A DNA stretch of 64,000 bases from an uncultured Prevotellaceae bacterium (GCA_900315745.1 ONAG01000007.1:1-64000); one strand, 5' to 3'. Numbered from the stretch's first letter, positions 16,307-25,699 are shown. The notes: generated from the letters alone by a model not told the origin. Translations and numbers: made by a program.

Positions 16307-18160
16307 ATGGCAATCATCAAATGTCCCGAGTGTGGACACCAAATCAGTGAAAAAGCGGCAATTTGCCCTATCTGTGGGGTTGAAATTGCCGGCAAAATCG
16401 CAAAATGTTCTGTTTGCGGTGAGGTCTTTTTTAAGGATGACGGCTTGTGTCCTCGTTGTTATAGCCCATTTAAGGAATACAAGGAATCAGAAGTAGATAA
16501 TGATACTGTTGAAAATGATACCAAGTATCCAGAAGAAACGGATGAAACAGATGAAACAGGTGTTGAAGAAGAAGATCTTGCTTTTACTTCCCCAACTGAG
16601 GAATTAGAGGAGAAAAAGGAAGATGAGACAACAGATGATGCAGAAAAAACAGAGGAATATGTAGCACCTGTGGAGACAAGAAGACCAGAAATCACTGAAG
16701 ATGCAAATGAGAACGACGAGTCTTCTGAAATGGTGGAGCAAATAGAAGATGACTTTACCTATGTTGACACTGATGGTGATAATCTGCAACGCCCTGAACA
16801 TGTGGAAGATGAATCCGATAATGATGGTGGAAATGGGAAACACAGATATATACCCTTTGTTGTCTCTATAGCCATCACTGCGCTCATAGCAGCCGTATGC
16901 TTGTATTTCTATAATGACAGCAAAATATCCAAGGAGACTCAAGCCTTCGAATTGGCTATCAATAGTGGTGATATAAGCCAAATGGATAGTTTCTTGAGAA
17001 ATTACACATATGCAACAATAGACCATAAAAAAGCAGTACAGGAAAAAATTGCTGATATCACAAAGCAGAAAGAAGATTTGTCATTAGGCATGGTGTCAAG
17101 GGATAAGGACAAACTAACCCAATATCTGAAAGATTATCCAGAATCACCACAAAAGCAGGTGATAATGAGAACCATCGACTCACTTGATTGGGAGGACGCC
17201 ATGAAGACAAATACTAAAAATGCATACGACAAATACATTGCCGCACATGCTGATGGCATTTTCATAAAAGATGCCAAAGAAAGAATAGCTGTAAAGACTT
17301 CCATAGGCACAGAAGAAGATGCGTCAATGGCAAAAACCATATTCAGAGAGTTTTTCTTAAGTGTCAATGGCAATCAAGCAGAACGATTAACAGCGACCCT
17401 TAACTCAACTATTTCCTCATTTGCTGGTACAGCCGACGCCAGCAGGAATGATGTTATAGGTTGGATGAGAAACCAACACAAAGAAGACGTTAGCAATGTT
17501 ATCTGGAAACTAAATCACGATTACAAGATTACCAAGCGAGAATTGTTTGAAAAAAAGGACTATCTTGTGGAGTTTACGGCTCAAAAAACAATTGTTTACA
17601 AAGATGGGCGTTCTGCAACAGAACATTTCAAAGTGAAATCAAACGTCTCCAATAACAACAAAATAGCTTCTATGGATTTAACAAAATATACTCCGCAGAA
17701 GAATAACGCCATAGTAGCTCAATCAAAACCAAGTAGTTCGTCACAGTCAAGCAATACGACAAGCACCAAGAAAGAGACTTCGCAAGCCAAGCCTACTTCT
17801 TCTACAAGCACTTCCAAGTCAACCACAAGCGCACCAAAGACTTCTACAAGTGCGCCCAAGACTAACATTAGTGCGCCTAAGGCTAACGCAAGTGCACCCA
17901 AGACTAACGCAAGTGCACCCAAGACTAACAATAGTGCACCCAAGACAAACAATAGTGCACCTAAGGCTACTGCAAGTACGTCTAAGTCAGGAACTTCACA
18001 GTCCAGTTCTTCTTCAAAAGCAACGAACACACCAAACAATACACAAACAAAGAAAACGGAACAAAAACCTTCCCAAGGAGTTCAAACAGCACAATCATCC
18101 AAAACAGCTTCCTCCTCCAAGACCATAACAGCGTCAAAAACGACATCCTCGAACAAATAG
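16307..18160 (+). CDS. zinc-ribbon membrane protein with Ser/Ala/Pro/Lys repeat tail
   Basis: A 617-residue protein in four parts. The N-terminus has two zinc ribbons (CPEC, CPIC, CSVC and CPRC pairs within the first 52 residues). A long acidic linker (about 57-178) follows, then one membrane segment (about 181-203). The extracytoplasmic part has a helical region of about 280 residues with a conserved-looking DUF-type domain (near 345-460) and a C-terminal tail made of a seven-residue repeat of the form SAPKTNx. Zinc ribbons inside and a Lys-rich repeat tail outside suggest an envelope-spanning protein whose tail binds polyanions such as wall or capsule; that is inference. It sits between a lysozyme gene and a cupin gene on the same strand. 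Confidence 0.7.
   Translation: MAIIKCPECGHQISEKAAICPICGVEIAGKIAKCSVCGEVFFKDDGLCPRCYSPFKEYKESEVDNDTVENDTKYPEETDETDETGVEEEDLAFTSPTEELEEKKEDETTDDAEKTEEYVAPVETRRPEITEDANENDESSEMVEQIEDDFTYVDTDGDNLQRPEHVEDESDNDGGNGKHRYIPFVVSIAITALIAAVCLYFYNDSKISKETQAFELAINSGDISQMDSFLRNYTYATIDHKKAVQEKIADITKQKEDLSLGMVSRDKDKLTQYLKDYPESPQKQVIMRTIDSLDWEDAMKTNTKNAYDKYIAAHADGIFIKDAKERIAVKTSIGTEEDASMAKTIFREFFLSVNGNQAERLTATLNSTISSFAGTADASRNDVIGWMRNQHKEDVSNVIWKLNHDYKITKRELFEKKDYLVEFTAQKTIVYKDGRSATEHFKVKSNVSNNNKIASMDLTKYTPQKNNAIVAQSKPSSSSQSSNTTSTKKETSQAKPTSSTSTSKSTTSAPKTSTSAPKTNISAPKANASAPKTNASAPKTNNSAPKTNNSAPKATASTSKSGTSQSSSSSKATNTPNNTQTKKTEQKPSQGVQTAQSSKTASSSKTITASKTTSSNK
17823..17990 (+). repeat. 21-base coding repeat (SAPKTNx heptads)
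   Basis: About eight tandem copies of a unit like AGTGCACCCAAGACTAACGCA encode SAPKTNx. The 3' copies are nearly identical and the 5' ones have diverged, which indicates recent expansion by slippage or unequal exchange. The opposite strand has an open frame here only because of the repeat. Confidence 0.85.
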
Positions 18161-18184
18161 AATAACACTTAATAATAAATATCA

Positions 18185-18517
18185 ATGATTATAGATTTTA
18201 GCAAAATTGAAGAGCAAGCCATCCAAAAATTCAAGGATGGAGAAGGAGAGTTGGCAACAAGAAATTTTGTAGATGAAAAGAACAAGATCATGATGAGCCG
18301 TTTAAGACCAGGTGCCAACATTGGTTATCACAAGCATGAAAACAATTCGGAAATCATCTACTGTTTCAGCGGTGAAGGACATTTGGAATACGATGAAGGA
18401 GTGGAGAAATTCATGGCTGGCGATTTGCATTATTGTCCAATGGGACATTCACACGCTCTGTTCAATGATGGAGAAAACGACCTTGTCTATTTGGCAATTG
18501 TGCCAGAACACCATTAA
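18185..18517 (+). CDS. cupin-domain protein
   Basis: A 110-residue single-domain cupin. The first cupin motif is spread over NIGYHKHENNSEIIYCFSG (His45, His47 and Glu51 as likely metal ligands) and the second over GDLHYCPMGHSHALFN. Small cupins of this type bind a metal and serve as sugar isomerases, dioxygenases or sensors; this one lacks any extra domain that would narrow it down. It follows the zinc-ribbon gene by 24 bases and may be in its transcript. 18518-18623 holds no gene. Confidence 0.8.
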   Translation: MIIDFSKIEEQAIQKFKDGEGELATRNFVDEKNKIMMSRLRPGANIGYHKHENNSEIIYCFSGEGHLEYDEGVEKFMAGDLHYCPMGHSHALFNDGENDLVYLAIVPEHH

Positions 18518-18623
18518 CACCTCGGTTCCAACATCAACAACCAAAAAGATATTTGTGAAAAACAAAGACAAGTAACTTCCTTGCCCACAAGACCAAGTTG
18601 CGACCTTCCCTATAATCTTTAGA

Positions 18624-18666
18624 AAAAAAACAAACCAGCGGATAGTTTTGTCTATTCCGCTGGTTT
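18624..18666 (-). terminator. terminator of the tRNA-Thr/tRNA-Gly transcript
   Basis: An 11-base stem (AAACCAGCGGA, 18632-18642 with TCCGCTGGTTT, 18656-18666) with inner TAG/CTA pairing. On the minus strand it is followed by TTGTTTTTTTTC, a strong U-run. Confidence 0.8.
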
Positions 18667-18686
18667 TCAGTGCTCTTGCCGCTCTG

Positions 18687-18757
18687 AGCGGAATACGGGA
18701 ATCGAACCCGCCTCCTCGGCTTGGGAAGCCGATGCACTACCGATGTGCTAATTCCGC
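18687..18757 (-). tRNA. tRNA-Gly (CCC)
   Basis: Minus-strand cloverleaf with acceptor arms GCGGAAT / ATTCCGC, an anticodon stem TCGGC/GCCGA around the loop TTCCCAA (anticodon CCC), and a T-arm GCGGG-TTCGATT-CCCGT. CCA is not encoded. It lies five bases downstream of tRNA-Thr and is probably transcribed with it. Confidence 0.95.
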
Positions 18758-18762
18758 AAAAG

Positions 18763-18835
18763 AGCCGATACCGGGACTCGAACCCGGGACCTATTCATTA
18801 CGAATGAATTGCTCTACCAACTGAGCCATATCGGC
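18763..18835 (-). tRNA. tRNA-Thr (CGT)
   Basis: Minus-strand cloverleaf with acceptor arms GCCGATA / TATCGGC, D-arm GCTCAGTTGGTAGAGC, an anticodon stem ATTCA/TGAAT around TTCGTAA (anticodon CGT), and a T-arm CCGGG-TTCGAGT-CCCGG. CCA is not encoded. Confidence 0.96.
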
Positions 18836-18866
18836 AAGACAATAGGTTGAGCTTCGAAAGTGAATG

Positions 18867-18897
18867 CAAAATTACTACTTTTTTTCTATACAACAAA
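18867..18897 (-). promoter_or_regulatory. promoter of the tRNA pair
   Basis: On the minus strand TTTG (18897-18894), a 19-base spacer and TAATTTTG (18874-18867), about 32 bases before tRNA-Thr. One of the cleanest promoters in the window. Confidence 0.75.
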
Positions 18898-19048
18898 ATT
18901 TTTTCTTTTTTTTATTCATGAAGAGCCTTTGAAGTAGGCATTAACGAAAAGCAGTACAGTCCAAGCATAAAAACTAATCCACCTTTATTTGCGACACCCA
19001 CCAAACTAATGGTTACATTATTATCACATCATATTGTTAGAATTTATT

Positions 19049-19056
19049 TATTTTTG
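19049..19056 (+). promoter_or_regulatory. -7 box for the GH43 gene
   Basis: TATTTTTG followed by C, 28 bases before the ATG at 19084. It supports that start over the longer frame opening at 19009. A matching -33 box is not clear in the AT-rich sequence upstream. Confidence 0.5.
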
Positions 19057-19083
19057 CAAAATAATAATTATAACACAAATACA

Positions 19084-21801
19084 ATGAAAAGACTATTAAC
19101 TTGCATCATGGTTATGATTTCCATAACCTCGATGGCTCAGAATCCATTTGTGCAAACTTGGTTCACAAGCGACCCTGCTCCCATGGTACACGACAACACC
19201 ATGTATGTTTATACAGGCCACGATGAAGATGGGGCTGATTTTTTCTGGATGCAGGAATGGCGTGTCTATTCTACAAAAGACATGGTGAACTGGACCGACC
19301 ATGGCTCGCCATTAGCACTCGAAAGTTTCAGATGGGCAGACGACAGGGCTTGGGCTTCTCAATGCATAGAGCGTGATGGACATTTTTATTGGTATATATG
19401 CGCACACTCTAAAATATCAAAAGGCATGGCTATAGGTGTGGCTGTTGCGGACAGTCCTGTTGGACCATTCCGCGACGCCATTGGCAAGCCTTTGTATGAA
19501 AATGGCTCATGGGACCATATAGACCCTACTGTTTTCATAGACGATGATGGACAAGCATGGCTTTTCTGGGGAAATCCCAAAGTGTATTATCTGAAACTTA
19601 ATCGCGACATGATATCATACTCCGGCGAATTGGGAATGTTGGAAATGACAGAGAGTGCGTTTGGCGGACCAGAGATGAGCAAACGCGAGAAAGGCAAACA
19701 ATACCGTGACAGTTATGTGGAAGGACCATGGCTAACAAAAAGAAACGGCAAATACCAATTGCTCTATGCCGCCGGTGGAGTTCCAGAACACATATCATAC
19801 AGCACTGCCCCCTCCCCTACCGGTCCTTGGACTTATGCTGGAGAAATCATGCCACTATGCGACACAAAATCGTTTACAAACCATTGTGGTGTCGCCGACT
19901 TTAAGGGGAACAGCTACTTTTTCTATCACACAGGCAAGTTGCCTGGCGGTGGCGGATTTGGCCGTAGCGTAGCAGTAGAACAGTTCAAGTACAACGAAGA
20001 TGGCTCCTTTCCAACCATCATGCCTACAAACGAAGGTGTAAAGCCAGTGGGAACTTTTTCTCCCTATGCAAAGATTCAAGCCGAAACAATGGCTTTCTCC
20101 AAAGGAGTAAAGACAGAACAGAATGAAGAAGTAGGTGTATATGTCACAGACATACACAATGGTGATTATATCAAACTACAAGCTGTAGATTTCGGAAAAT
20201 TGTTACCACGTACATTCACTGCACGAGTGTCCAGTGGACTTAGAGGCGGAGCCATAGAAGTGCATATAGATAGCTTGAAAGGTGAAAAACTTGTTCAACT
20301 TGACGTGCCAAGCACTGGTGGATGGGAAAATTGGAAGACTTTGACAGCCGACCTCACAAAAAGAGTCTCTGGAATACACGACATTTTCTTGGTGTTTACT
20401 GGGCGCAAAGGTCCCAAACTTTTCAATTTTGATTGGTGGGAAATGCGAGGTTTGGAACAATGCAACATGCCTATAATACAAACAAAATACACAGCTGACC
20501 CTTCTCCATTGGTGGTTGGTGACACCCTGTTCTTGTTCACTTCCCACGATTCTTCTCCAGAAGACATTCCAGATGAAAATGAAAAAGGGTCTGCTGGATT
20601 CTTCATGTACGACTGGCTACTCTATTCCACAACAGACATGGTAAACTGGACAGACCATGGAGCAGTGGCATCGCTTAAAGACTTCACATGGAGAAGTCGC
20701 GACAATGGAGCATGGGCTATTCAATGTGTTGAACGCGACGGGAAATACTATATCTACGCCCCATTGCATGGACATGGGATTGGAGTTCTTGAAAGCAATT
20801 CCCCTTATGGTCCATTCAAAGACCCCTTAGGACAGCCATTAGTGTGGGACAAAACCCATTGGTATGACATAGACCCCACAGTGTTTACGGATAATGACGG
20901 TCAAGCATACATGTATTGGGGTAATCCATACACATACTATGCACTGCTTAACGATGACATGATTTCCCTAAAAGACAGTGTGGTTCGCCTACCCTATCAC
21001 ATCGACAACTACCAGGAAGGACCATGGTTCTACAAACGAAACGGCCACTACTACCTTGGATATGCCACAACATGCTGTCCAGAGGCTTTGGGATATGCCA
21101 TGAGCGAATCGCCGACAGGACCTTGGGAGAGCAAAGGATACGTCATGCGACCTACATCACGCGACAGAGGAAACCACCCAGGAATAATAGACTACAAAGG
21201 ACATTCGTTTATTTTCGGACAGAACTACGACCTGATGCATCTTGATACTTTCGAACATCATGAACGCCGCTCTGTAAGTGTTACCCCCATCAAGTACCGT
21301 GAGGACGGCACTATAGAGGAGGTGTCATATTGGCTTGACCAACAACCAATCATCCAGCTGCAATGGTTGAATCCCTATCAAAGAGTGGAAGCAGAAACCA
21401 TGGCTTGGGGCTATGGATTGAAAACAGCAAAGATGGGTATTGAAAACACAGGTGTGGTAGAAGACATGCCAACATCTACAGGAAAGAAGAACATGTATGT
21501 TACCAACATAGACAATGGGGAATATATCCGTCTCCGTGGAGTGGATTTTGGAGAAAAGGAAGCACGTCAATTCATCATATCTGCAGCCAATAAAGGCATT
21601 TGCGATGTGACTCTACGATTGGATAGTCCATTTGAAGATGGCAAGAAGATAGGCAGTGTTACCATAAAAGGCAATGGCACACTGGACAAGTACAACTCAT
21701 TCAAGACAAAAGTGAACGGAGCTGTAGGCTTGCACGACCTATACATTTGCTTTGATCGTGTCGAAGGAGATTGCCGTTTGGATTGGTGGCAATTCAAATG
21801 A
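19084..21801 (+). CDS. tandem GH43-CBM6-GH43-CBM6 xylan/arabinan hydrolase
   Basis: A secreted protein of 905 residues (signal peptide LLTCIMVMISITSMAQ) with an internal duplication. The first GH43 five-bladed propeller (about 20-315) has the acidic residues of the family in DPAPMVHDNTMYVYTG, IDPTVFIDDDGQAWLF and YVEGPWLTKRNG. A CBM6-like module starting AKIQAETMAFSKG (about 327-455) follows. A second GH43 (about 460-755) repeats all three blocks (DPSPLVVGDTLFLFTS, IDPTVFTDNDGQAYMYWG, YQEGPWFYKRNG), and a second CBM6 starts RVEAETMAWGYG (about 764). All catalytic acids seem present in both copies. The likely role is beta-xylosidase or arabinofuranosidase on arabinoxylan. It is convergent with the CE15 gene, 18 bases apart. 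Confidence 0.9.
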   Translation: MKRLLTCIMVMISITSMAQNPFVQTWFTSDPAPMVHDNTMYVYTGHDEDGADFFWMQEWRVYSTKDMVNWTDHGSPLALESFRWADDRAWASQCIERDGHFYWYICAHSKISKGMAIGVAVADSPVGPFRDAIGKPLYENGSWDHIDPTVFIDDDGQAWLFWGNPKVYYLKLNRDMISYSGELGMLEMTESAFGGPEMSKREKGKQYRDSYVEGPWLTKRNGKYQLLYAAGGVPEHISYSTAPSPTGPWTYAGEIMPLCDTKSFTNHCGVADFKGNSYFFYHTGKLPGGGGFGRSVAVEQFKYNEDGSFPTIMPTNEGVKPVGTFSPYAKIQAETMAFSKGVKTEQNEEVGVYVTDIHNGDYIKLQAVDFGKLLPRTFTARVSSGLRGGAIEVHIDSLKGEKLVQLDVPSTGGWENWKTLTADLTKRVSGIHDIFLVFTGRKGPKLFNFDWWEMRGLEQCNMPIIQTKYTADPSPLVVGDTLFLFTSHDSSPEDIPDENEKGSAGFFMYDWLLYSTTDMVNWTDHGAVASLKDFTWRSRDNGAWAIQCVERDGKYYIYAPLHGHGIGVLESNSPYGPFKDPLGQPLVWDKTHWYDIDPTVFTDNDGQAYMYWGNPYTYYALLNDDMISLKDSVVRLPYHIDNYQEGPWFYKRNGHYYLGYATTCCPEALGYAMSESPTGPWESKGYVMRPTSRDRGNHPGIIDYKGHSFIFGQNYDLMHLDTFEHHERRSVSVTPIKYREDGTIEEVSYWLDQQPIIQLQWLNPYQRVEAETMAWGYGLKTAKMGIENTGVVEDMPTSTGKKNMYVTNIDNGEYIRLRGVDFGEKEARQFIISAANKGICDVTLRLDSPFEDGKKIGSVTIKGNGTLDKYNSFKTKVNGAVGLHDLYICFDRVEGDCRLDWWQFK

Positions 21802-21819
21802 GAGGAATAGAGTCCACTT

Positions 21820-23058
21820 TTATTTGCTCTCAGATATCCATTGAGACAAAGGGACTTTGCCCTCGAAATCTGGGGCGTAAGCAACACCTTCTGTCGGCAC
21901 ATCTTCGCCAAAAAGGAAACGCTTTATAAAAGCCTTGACAATATCATATTGACTTTCTGGCAACATGCAGTGAGGGTGCCCTCCCACTATGGAATAGCCG
22001 ACACGATCGGCTATTCCATAGTGTTGCCAAACCTTAGAAGCTGCATTCATCGAGACATATGCAGATTCATCGGCAAGCCATTTGTAATCAGTATTGCCGA
22101 GCATCAACAAAGCCCTTGGGCAGACCATAGCACACAATTCATGATGATCATAGGGAAGAAGAAAAGTTTTCTCTTGTGCGAAGTTGTCGCGCAAGCTCTC
22201 TTTAAACCAATGATAATCAGTGCGGTCAAGCGACTCCACGCTGTCTATCTTGTTTGAAACCCTCCATGCTGCTGCGCCACCACCACCAGGCTCTTGCGTT
22301 ATGGTCAATGCTATGCGCTCGTCAAAAGCTCCACAAAAAAGAGCCATCTTGCCAGCGTACGAGCAGCCTGTCACTCCAATATGCCGAGTGTCTATCTTTG
22401 AAGTGCTTGTCCCTAATTTTTGCAAGCCATCAATAAGGCGGCTTATTCCCCAACTCCATTCGCTATATGCACCATTGTCAATCAGTTCAGGATAAAGTCT
22501 ATCAAATTCATATTCTCCACGGTCATGATGTTTACGCCATTGAGAATAGTCGTTGACTTGTGACTCATGATATATCATGGTAGCCAAAGGCAAGTCATCC
22601 CACAACTGATGTGGCAAACTTATTCCACTTGTGCCGATAAGCAATGGGTATGGAGGATTGCCTACTTTGGGATAACGTATCTCAGAAGTCAACGTGATGG
22701 ATTTATCCCCTCTTTTAACTTCAACAAACAAAGTGTCGCCTGACATCCATGATTTTATATCATTTTGAGAAACAGACGGTTTTGTACCTATTTCATAATG
22801 CTGTATCTCAGCTGCAATTTCATTCCTTCTACGTTCCCAATCAGCGAAGTTGTCAGCATAACCGCTATTGTCACTCCACAAAAGAGGATTACGGAGATTG
22901 CTGACCACAGGAAGCTTGTCGGCAGGCAACATGACTGGAGGAGGAAAAGCACTACCACTATTCTCTACATCATATACATAAGGAATACGTTCTTGTGCAG
23001 ACAGAGACATCAATGGCATGACAAGAACAAGAGCTGAAATTATGGCATGTTTTTTCAT
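21820..23058 (-). CDS. CE15 glucuronoyl methylesterase, exported
   Basis: A carbohydrate esterase family 15 protein of about 412 residues that cleaves ester links between lignin alcohols and 4-O-methyl-glucuronic acid on xylan. The nucleophile motif is VTGCSYAGK (Ser236, counting from the TTG at 23067), the acid is Glu259 in ITQEPGGGG, and the His lies in GGHPHC near 364-366. A signal peptide ends near SLSAQ. ATG 23058 is preferred over the upstream TTG. It follows GH51 by 35 bases on the same strand, so the two form an operon. The coding sequence contains a perfect 17-base inverted repeat (see separate entry). Confidence 0.88.
   Translation of the reverse strand: MKKHAIISALVLVMPLMSLSAQERIPYVYDVENSGSAFPPPVMLPADKLPVVSNLRNPLLWSDNSGYADNFADWERRRNEIAAEIQHYEIGTKPSVSQNDIKSWMSGDTLFVEVKRGDKSITLTSEIRYPKVGNPPYPLLIGTSGISLPHQLWDDLPLATMIYHESQVNDYSQWRKHHDRGEYEFDRLYPELIDNGAYSEWSWGISRLIDGLQKLGTSTSKIDTRHIGVTGCSYAGKMALFCGAFDERIALTITQEPGGGGAAAWRVSNKIDSVESLDRTDYHWFKESLRDNFAQEKTFLLPYDHHELCAMVCPRALLMLGNTDYKWLADESAYVSMNAASKVWQHYGIADRVGYSIVGGHPHCMLPESQYDIVKAFIKRFLFGEDVPTEGVAYAPDFEGKVPLSQWISESK
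21985..22023. repeat. perfect 17-base inverted repeat inside the CE15 gene
   Basis: CACTATGGAATAGCCGA (21985-22001) and its exact reverse complement (22007-22023) flank a 5-base loop CACGA. It encodes HYGIADRVGYSIV just before the catalytic His motif GGHPHC. A stem this long is rare inside a coding sequence. Confidence 0.9.
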
Positions 23059-23093
23059 AAGAAACAATTATTATAAATCAATTTGACAATGCT

Positions 23094-25547
23094 TTATTTC
23101 TTCAGTCTGTAAATATTTAGTGAATATGGAGGTATCACAGTATTGAACCCATTTGAATTAATCTCCGCAGGTATTTCAACTGGATAGACATTCGTTGGTT
23201 GGCTTATCGTGTTTTCATCGTCTCCACTTGCAGAAGATAATCTTACGAGAGAGGCTTTTGATGGTGTAAAGCCCTTGAACTCAATATCGGTAGATGTGCT
23301 TTCACTACTCGTGTTGATCACCTTGAAAATCATGTCGCCTGTTTCGTTATCAAGTTGAGCGTTGGAGAATAATCCAGGAGTTAGACTAAATTTGAGCCGC
23401 GTGTCAAAAACCAACTTGTTGTCGAGCCAGCAAGACACGCTATCCCCCTTAACTTTTATAGTCACGTCATACCAACGTCCGGTCTCCACATGTCCACGTC
23501 TTGTAACTGTCTGAACTTTGTTGCCGTTCATAACTTGTTCAATACCGTGTTGAGTGTTTCCCCAACCGCCCAGATTGAACCAACAATAATTTTGTGGGTC
23601 TTCATAATTGAATACGACAATAAATCCTTCAGCACCACCATCTTTACGTGCACGCACTTTCAGTTCATAATTATCTGATTCAATTTTGTTGCCCTCAACA
23701 AAAAGGCAACCTTCAAAATTAGACCTTTGAGAAACAGTATTGTCTGTCACTTTCCATTGCCCCTTAACTTCTTCAGCGGCAGCAAGGTTGCTTGCAACAC
23801 TCTTTGCATCAGGTGCCAACGAATTGCAAGAGACAAATTGATATGATGACTGTGTCCCCCATGTGGCATATCCGAATTTACTTGATTTTGGGGTTAGTTG
23901 CGGCAAAGCATTTGAATAAAAATCATCATCCGACACCACGGTCTTTACATTATGACTTCCCACGTTTTCAGCCATCAACTTTTGAACGTAATATGACGGT
24001 GTGCCCATTGCCTTGGAAGAGTTGAACCTAATCATGTCTGGAGCCCAAGCGACATTGTTTTCATTTACAAAAATAGGTGCATAACTTGCCATTTCGACAA
24101 TGTCTCCATTGTTTTCCATACCCATCATGAAAACAGCTTCACCCAAGGCTGCATTAAGAGAACCTATACGCCCGAAACCTTGTGTCACGGCATATTCGCC
24201 ACAATAAATCTTTGCACCACTTCTGCTATATGAGTCGTACTTCCGATAATTGTCTGCGAACCAGGATGGCGTACGATAATAATGCTCATCAAGCAATTCA
24301 ACGCTCTCATTGCTCTGCCATTTTGGATTGTCATCTCCCCATGCGACAACATTACCTATAATGTGCATGTTCGGGTATTTTGCCAATACGGCATCCCTGA
24401 AAATCTTGAAACGTTCATAATACCTGTCACTTTGTTGGCGAGGGTCGGGTTGATTGTTCTCGTTTCCTATTTCCAAGTATTCAATATTGAAAGGAGCAGG
24501 ATGTCCATTTGCAGCCCTCATGGCACCATATTTAGTCGAAATGTCTCCATTGGCATATTCCAATGCATTCATTACTTCATCAACCCATGGCTGTAGTTCA
24601 TCAACAGGAGTCACGCCTCCATGCCATATACCCACATTACATACATAAAGGGGCTTGGCACCTAAATCTTCAGAAAGTTGCAGGTATTCGTGAAATCCCA
24701 AACCATCGCTCGTACGATAATTCCAATTTCTGTTCAAGTGTCCCTCACGCTCCTCTATAGGGCCGATAGTCTTCTCCCAATGAAATGCATTATCAGGCGA
24801 GTCTTGTCCTTCAACGAAACAACCTCCAGGGAATCGCATGAACTTAGGTTTCAATTGCAAAAGCATGTTCGCCAAATCTATTCGGCAACCATTTTCACGG
24901 TTCTTGAAAGTGGGAGGAAACAAAGAAACCACATCAAGGTCTATCACCCCTTTGCCTTCCAACAATAATACAAATTGTGCTTGTGGGTCATTGTTTTGGG
25001 ATACGAGGGAAAGTGAATACTTAGTCCAATTCTTATTGTTTATGTTCAATGGTTCTGACTGGGCATAAACACGCTGCCCTGTCTTATCACACAAGCACGC
25101 CACAACATTTCCCTTGAATTTTTTGGACTTTGCCCAAAACGTGAGACGATAGGATTGGCCATGTACCACATTCATTCCCCAGAAACCTTCATTGACAAGG
25201 CATGCGGGTGCAGAATGTGTGGAATTGACATTGAGTTCCAATGCCTTGCCCTGATGTTCATTTAGCAAATTGTTCTTAATTATCTGGTAAGACATAGTTG
25301 CCCCTTCTGGCGTGTATATACTCCAACAAGGTGCCTCATTTTCGCCATCTTCAAAAGAACGATTTGCTATCATTTCCGCATACAATCCTCCATCTGCAGC
25401 ATGGTTGATATCCTCAAAGAATATGCCATATAGCATCGGACTTACTTCGTGAAGCCTTTCATTTGCATCAATGGTGATTTTCACTTGAGCTGATGCATAC
25501 ATGCAAATCAGCAAAGAGAGGCAGGTCAATGATTTCTTGATTTTCAT
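23094..25547 (-). CDS. GH51 alpha-L-arabinofuranosidase, exported
   Basis: An 817-residue glycoside hydrolase family 51 enzyme that removes arabinofuranosyl side chains from arabinoxylan or arabinan. It has a signal peptide (SLTCLSLLICMYASAQ), a carbohydrate-binding-like insertion (about 95-215), and the (beta/alpha)8 domain with the acid/base Glu in YLEIGNENNQP and the nucleophile in IYCGEYAVTQ. After it comes a lectin-like region (about 610-740, with GGAEGFIVVFNYEDPQNYCW) and a short beta domain. The extra lectin-like part makes it longer than single-domain GH51 proteins. It leads an operon with CE15. 25548-25699 upstream is AT-rich; the best -7 candidate there is an imperfect TAAATTTA. Confidence 0.92.
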   Translation of the reverse strand: MKIKKSLTCLSLLICMYASAQVKITIDANERLHEVSPMLYGIFFEDINHAADGGLYAEMIANRSFEDGENEAPCWSIYTPEGATMSYQIIKNNLLNEHQGKALELNVNSTHSAPACLVNEGFWGMNVVHGQSYRLTFWAKSKKFKGNVVACLCDKTGQRVYAQSEPLNINNKNWTKYSLSLVSQNNDPQAQFVLLLEGKGVIDLDVVSLFPPTFKNRENGCRIDLANMLLQLKPKFMRFPGGCFVEGQDSPDNAFHWEKTIGPIEEREGHLNRNWNYRTSDGLGFHEYLQLSEDLGAKPLYVCNVGIWHGGVTPVDELQPWVDEVMNALEYANGDISTKYGAMRAANGHPAPFNIEYLEIGNENNQPDPRQQSDRYYERFKIFRDAVLAKYPNMHIIGNVVAWGDDNPKWQSNESVELLDEHYYRTPSWFADNYRKYDSYSRSGAKIYCGEYAVTQGFGRIGSLNAALGEAVFMMGMENNGDIVEMASYAPIFVNENNVAWAPDMIRFNSSKAMGTPSYYVQKLMAENVGSHNVKTVVSDDDFYSNALPQLTPKSSKFGYATWGTQSSYQFVSCNSLAPDAKSVASNLAAAEEVKGQWKVTDNTVSQRSNFEGCLFVEGNKIESDNYELKVRARKDGGAEGFIVVFNYEDPQNYCWFNLGGWGNTQHGIEQVMNGNKVQTVTRRGHVETGRWYDVTIKVKGDSVSCWLDNKLVFDTRLKFSLTPGLFSNAQLDNETGDMIFKVINTSSESTSTDIEFKGFTPSKASLVRLSSASGDDENTISQPTNVYPVEIPAEINSNGFNTVIPPYSLNIYRLKK

Positions 25548-25699
25548 AGGTTACTTTTAGTTGTGTTGCAATTTGATTGTAAATTTACAACTTTTTGTTA
25601 AATAAGCACTCCCAAACACACCATATTAACATTATTTGGCAAAAAAAAGGAACATGTATCACTACATATTCCTTTTTGAAGCAAAGATGCTAAAAGCAA

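Noticed and set aside
17823..17990. CRISPR array
   Set aside because: The 21-base units are directly tandem without spacers and are in frame within a protein gene.
17719..18039. 106-codon minus-strand ORF of Leu/Val/Ala repeats
   Set aside because: It mirrors the SAPKTN coding repeat on the plus strand and has no independent support.
19084..25547. complete polysaccharide utilisation locus
   Set aside because: No SusC/SusD-type genes and no hybrid two-component or ECF sigma regulator adjoin; only three enzymes are present.
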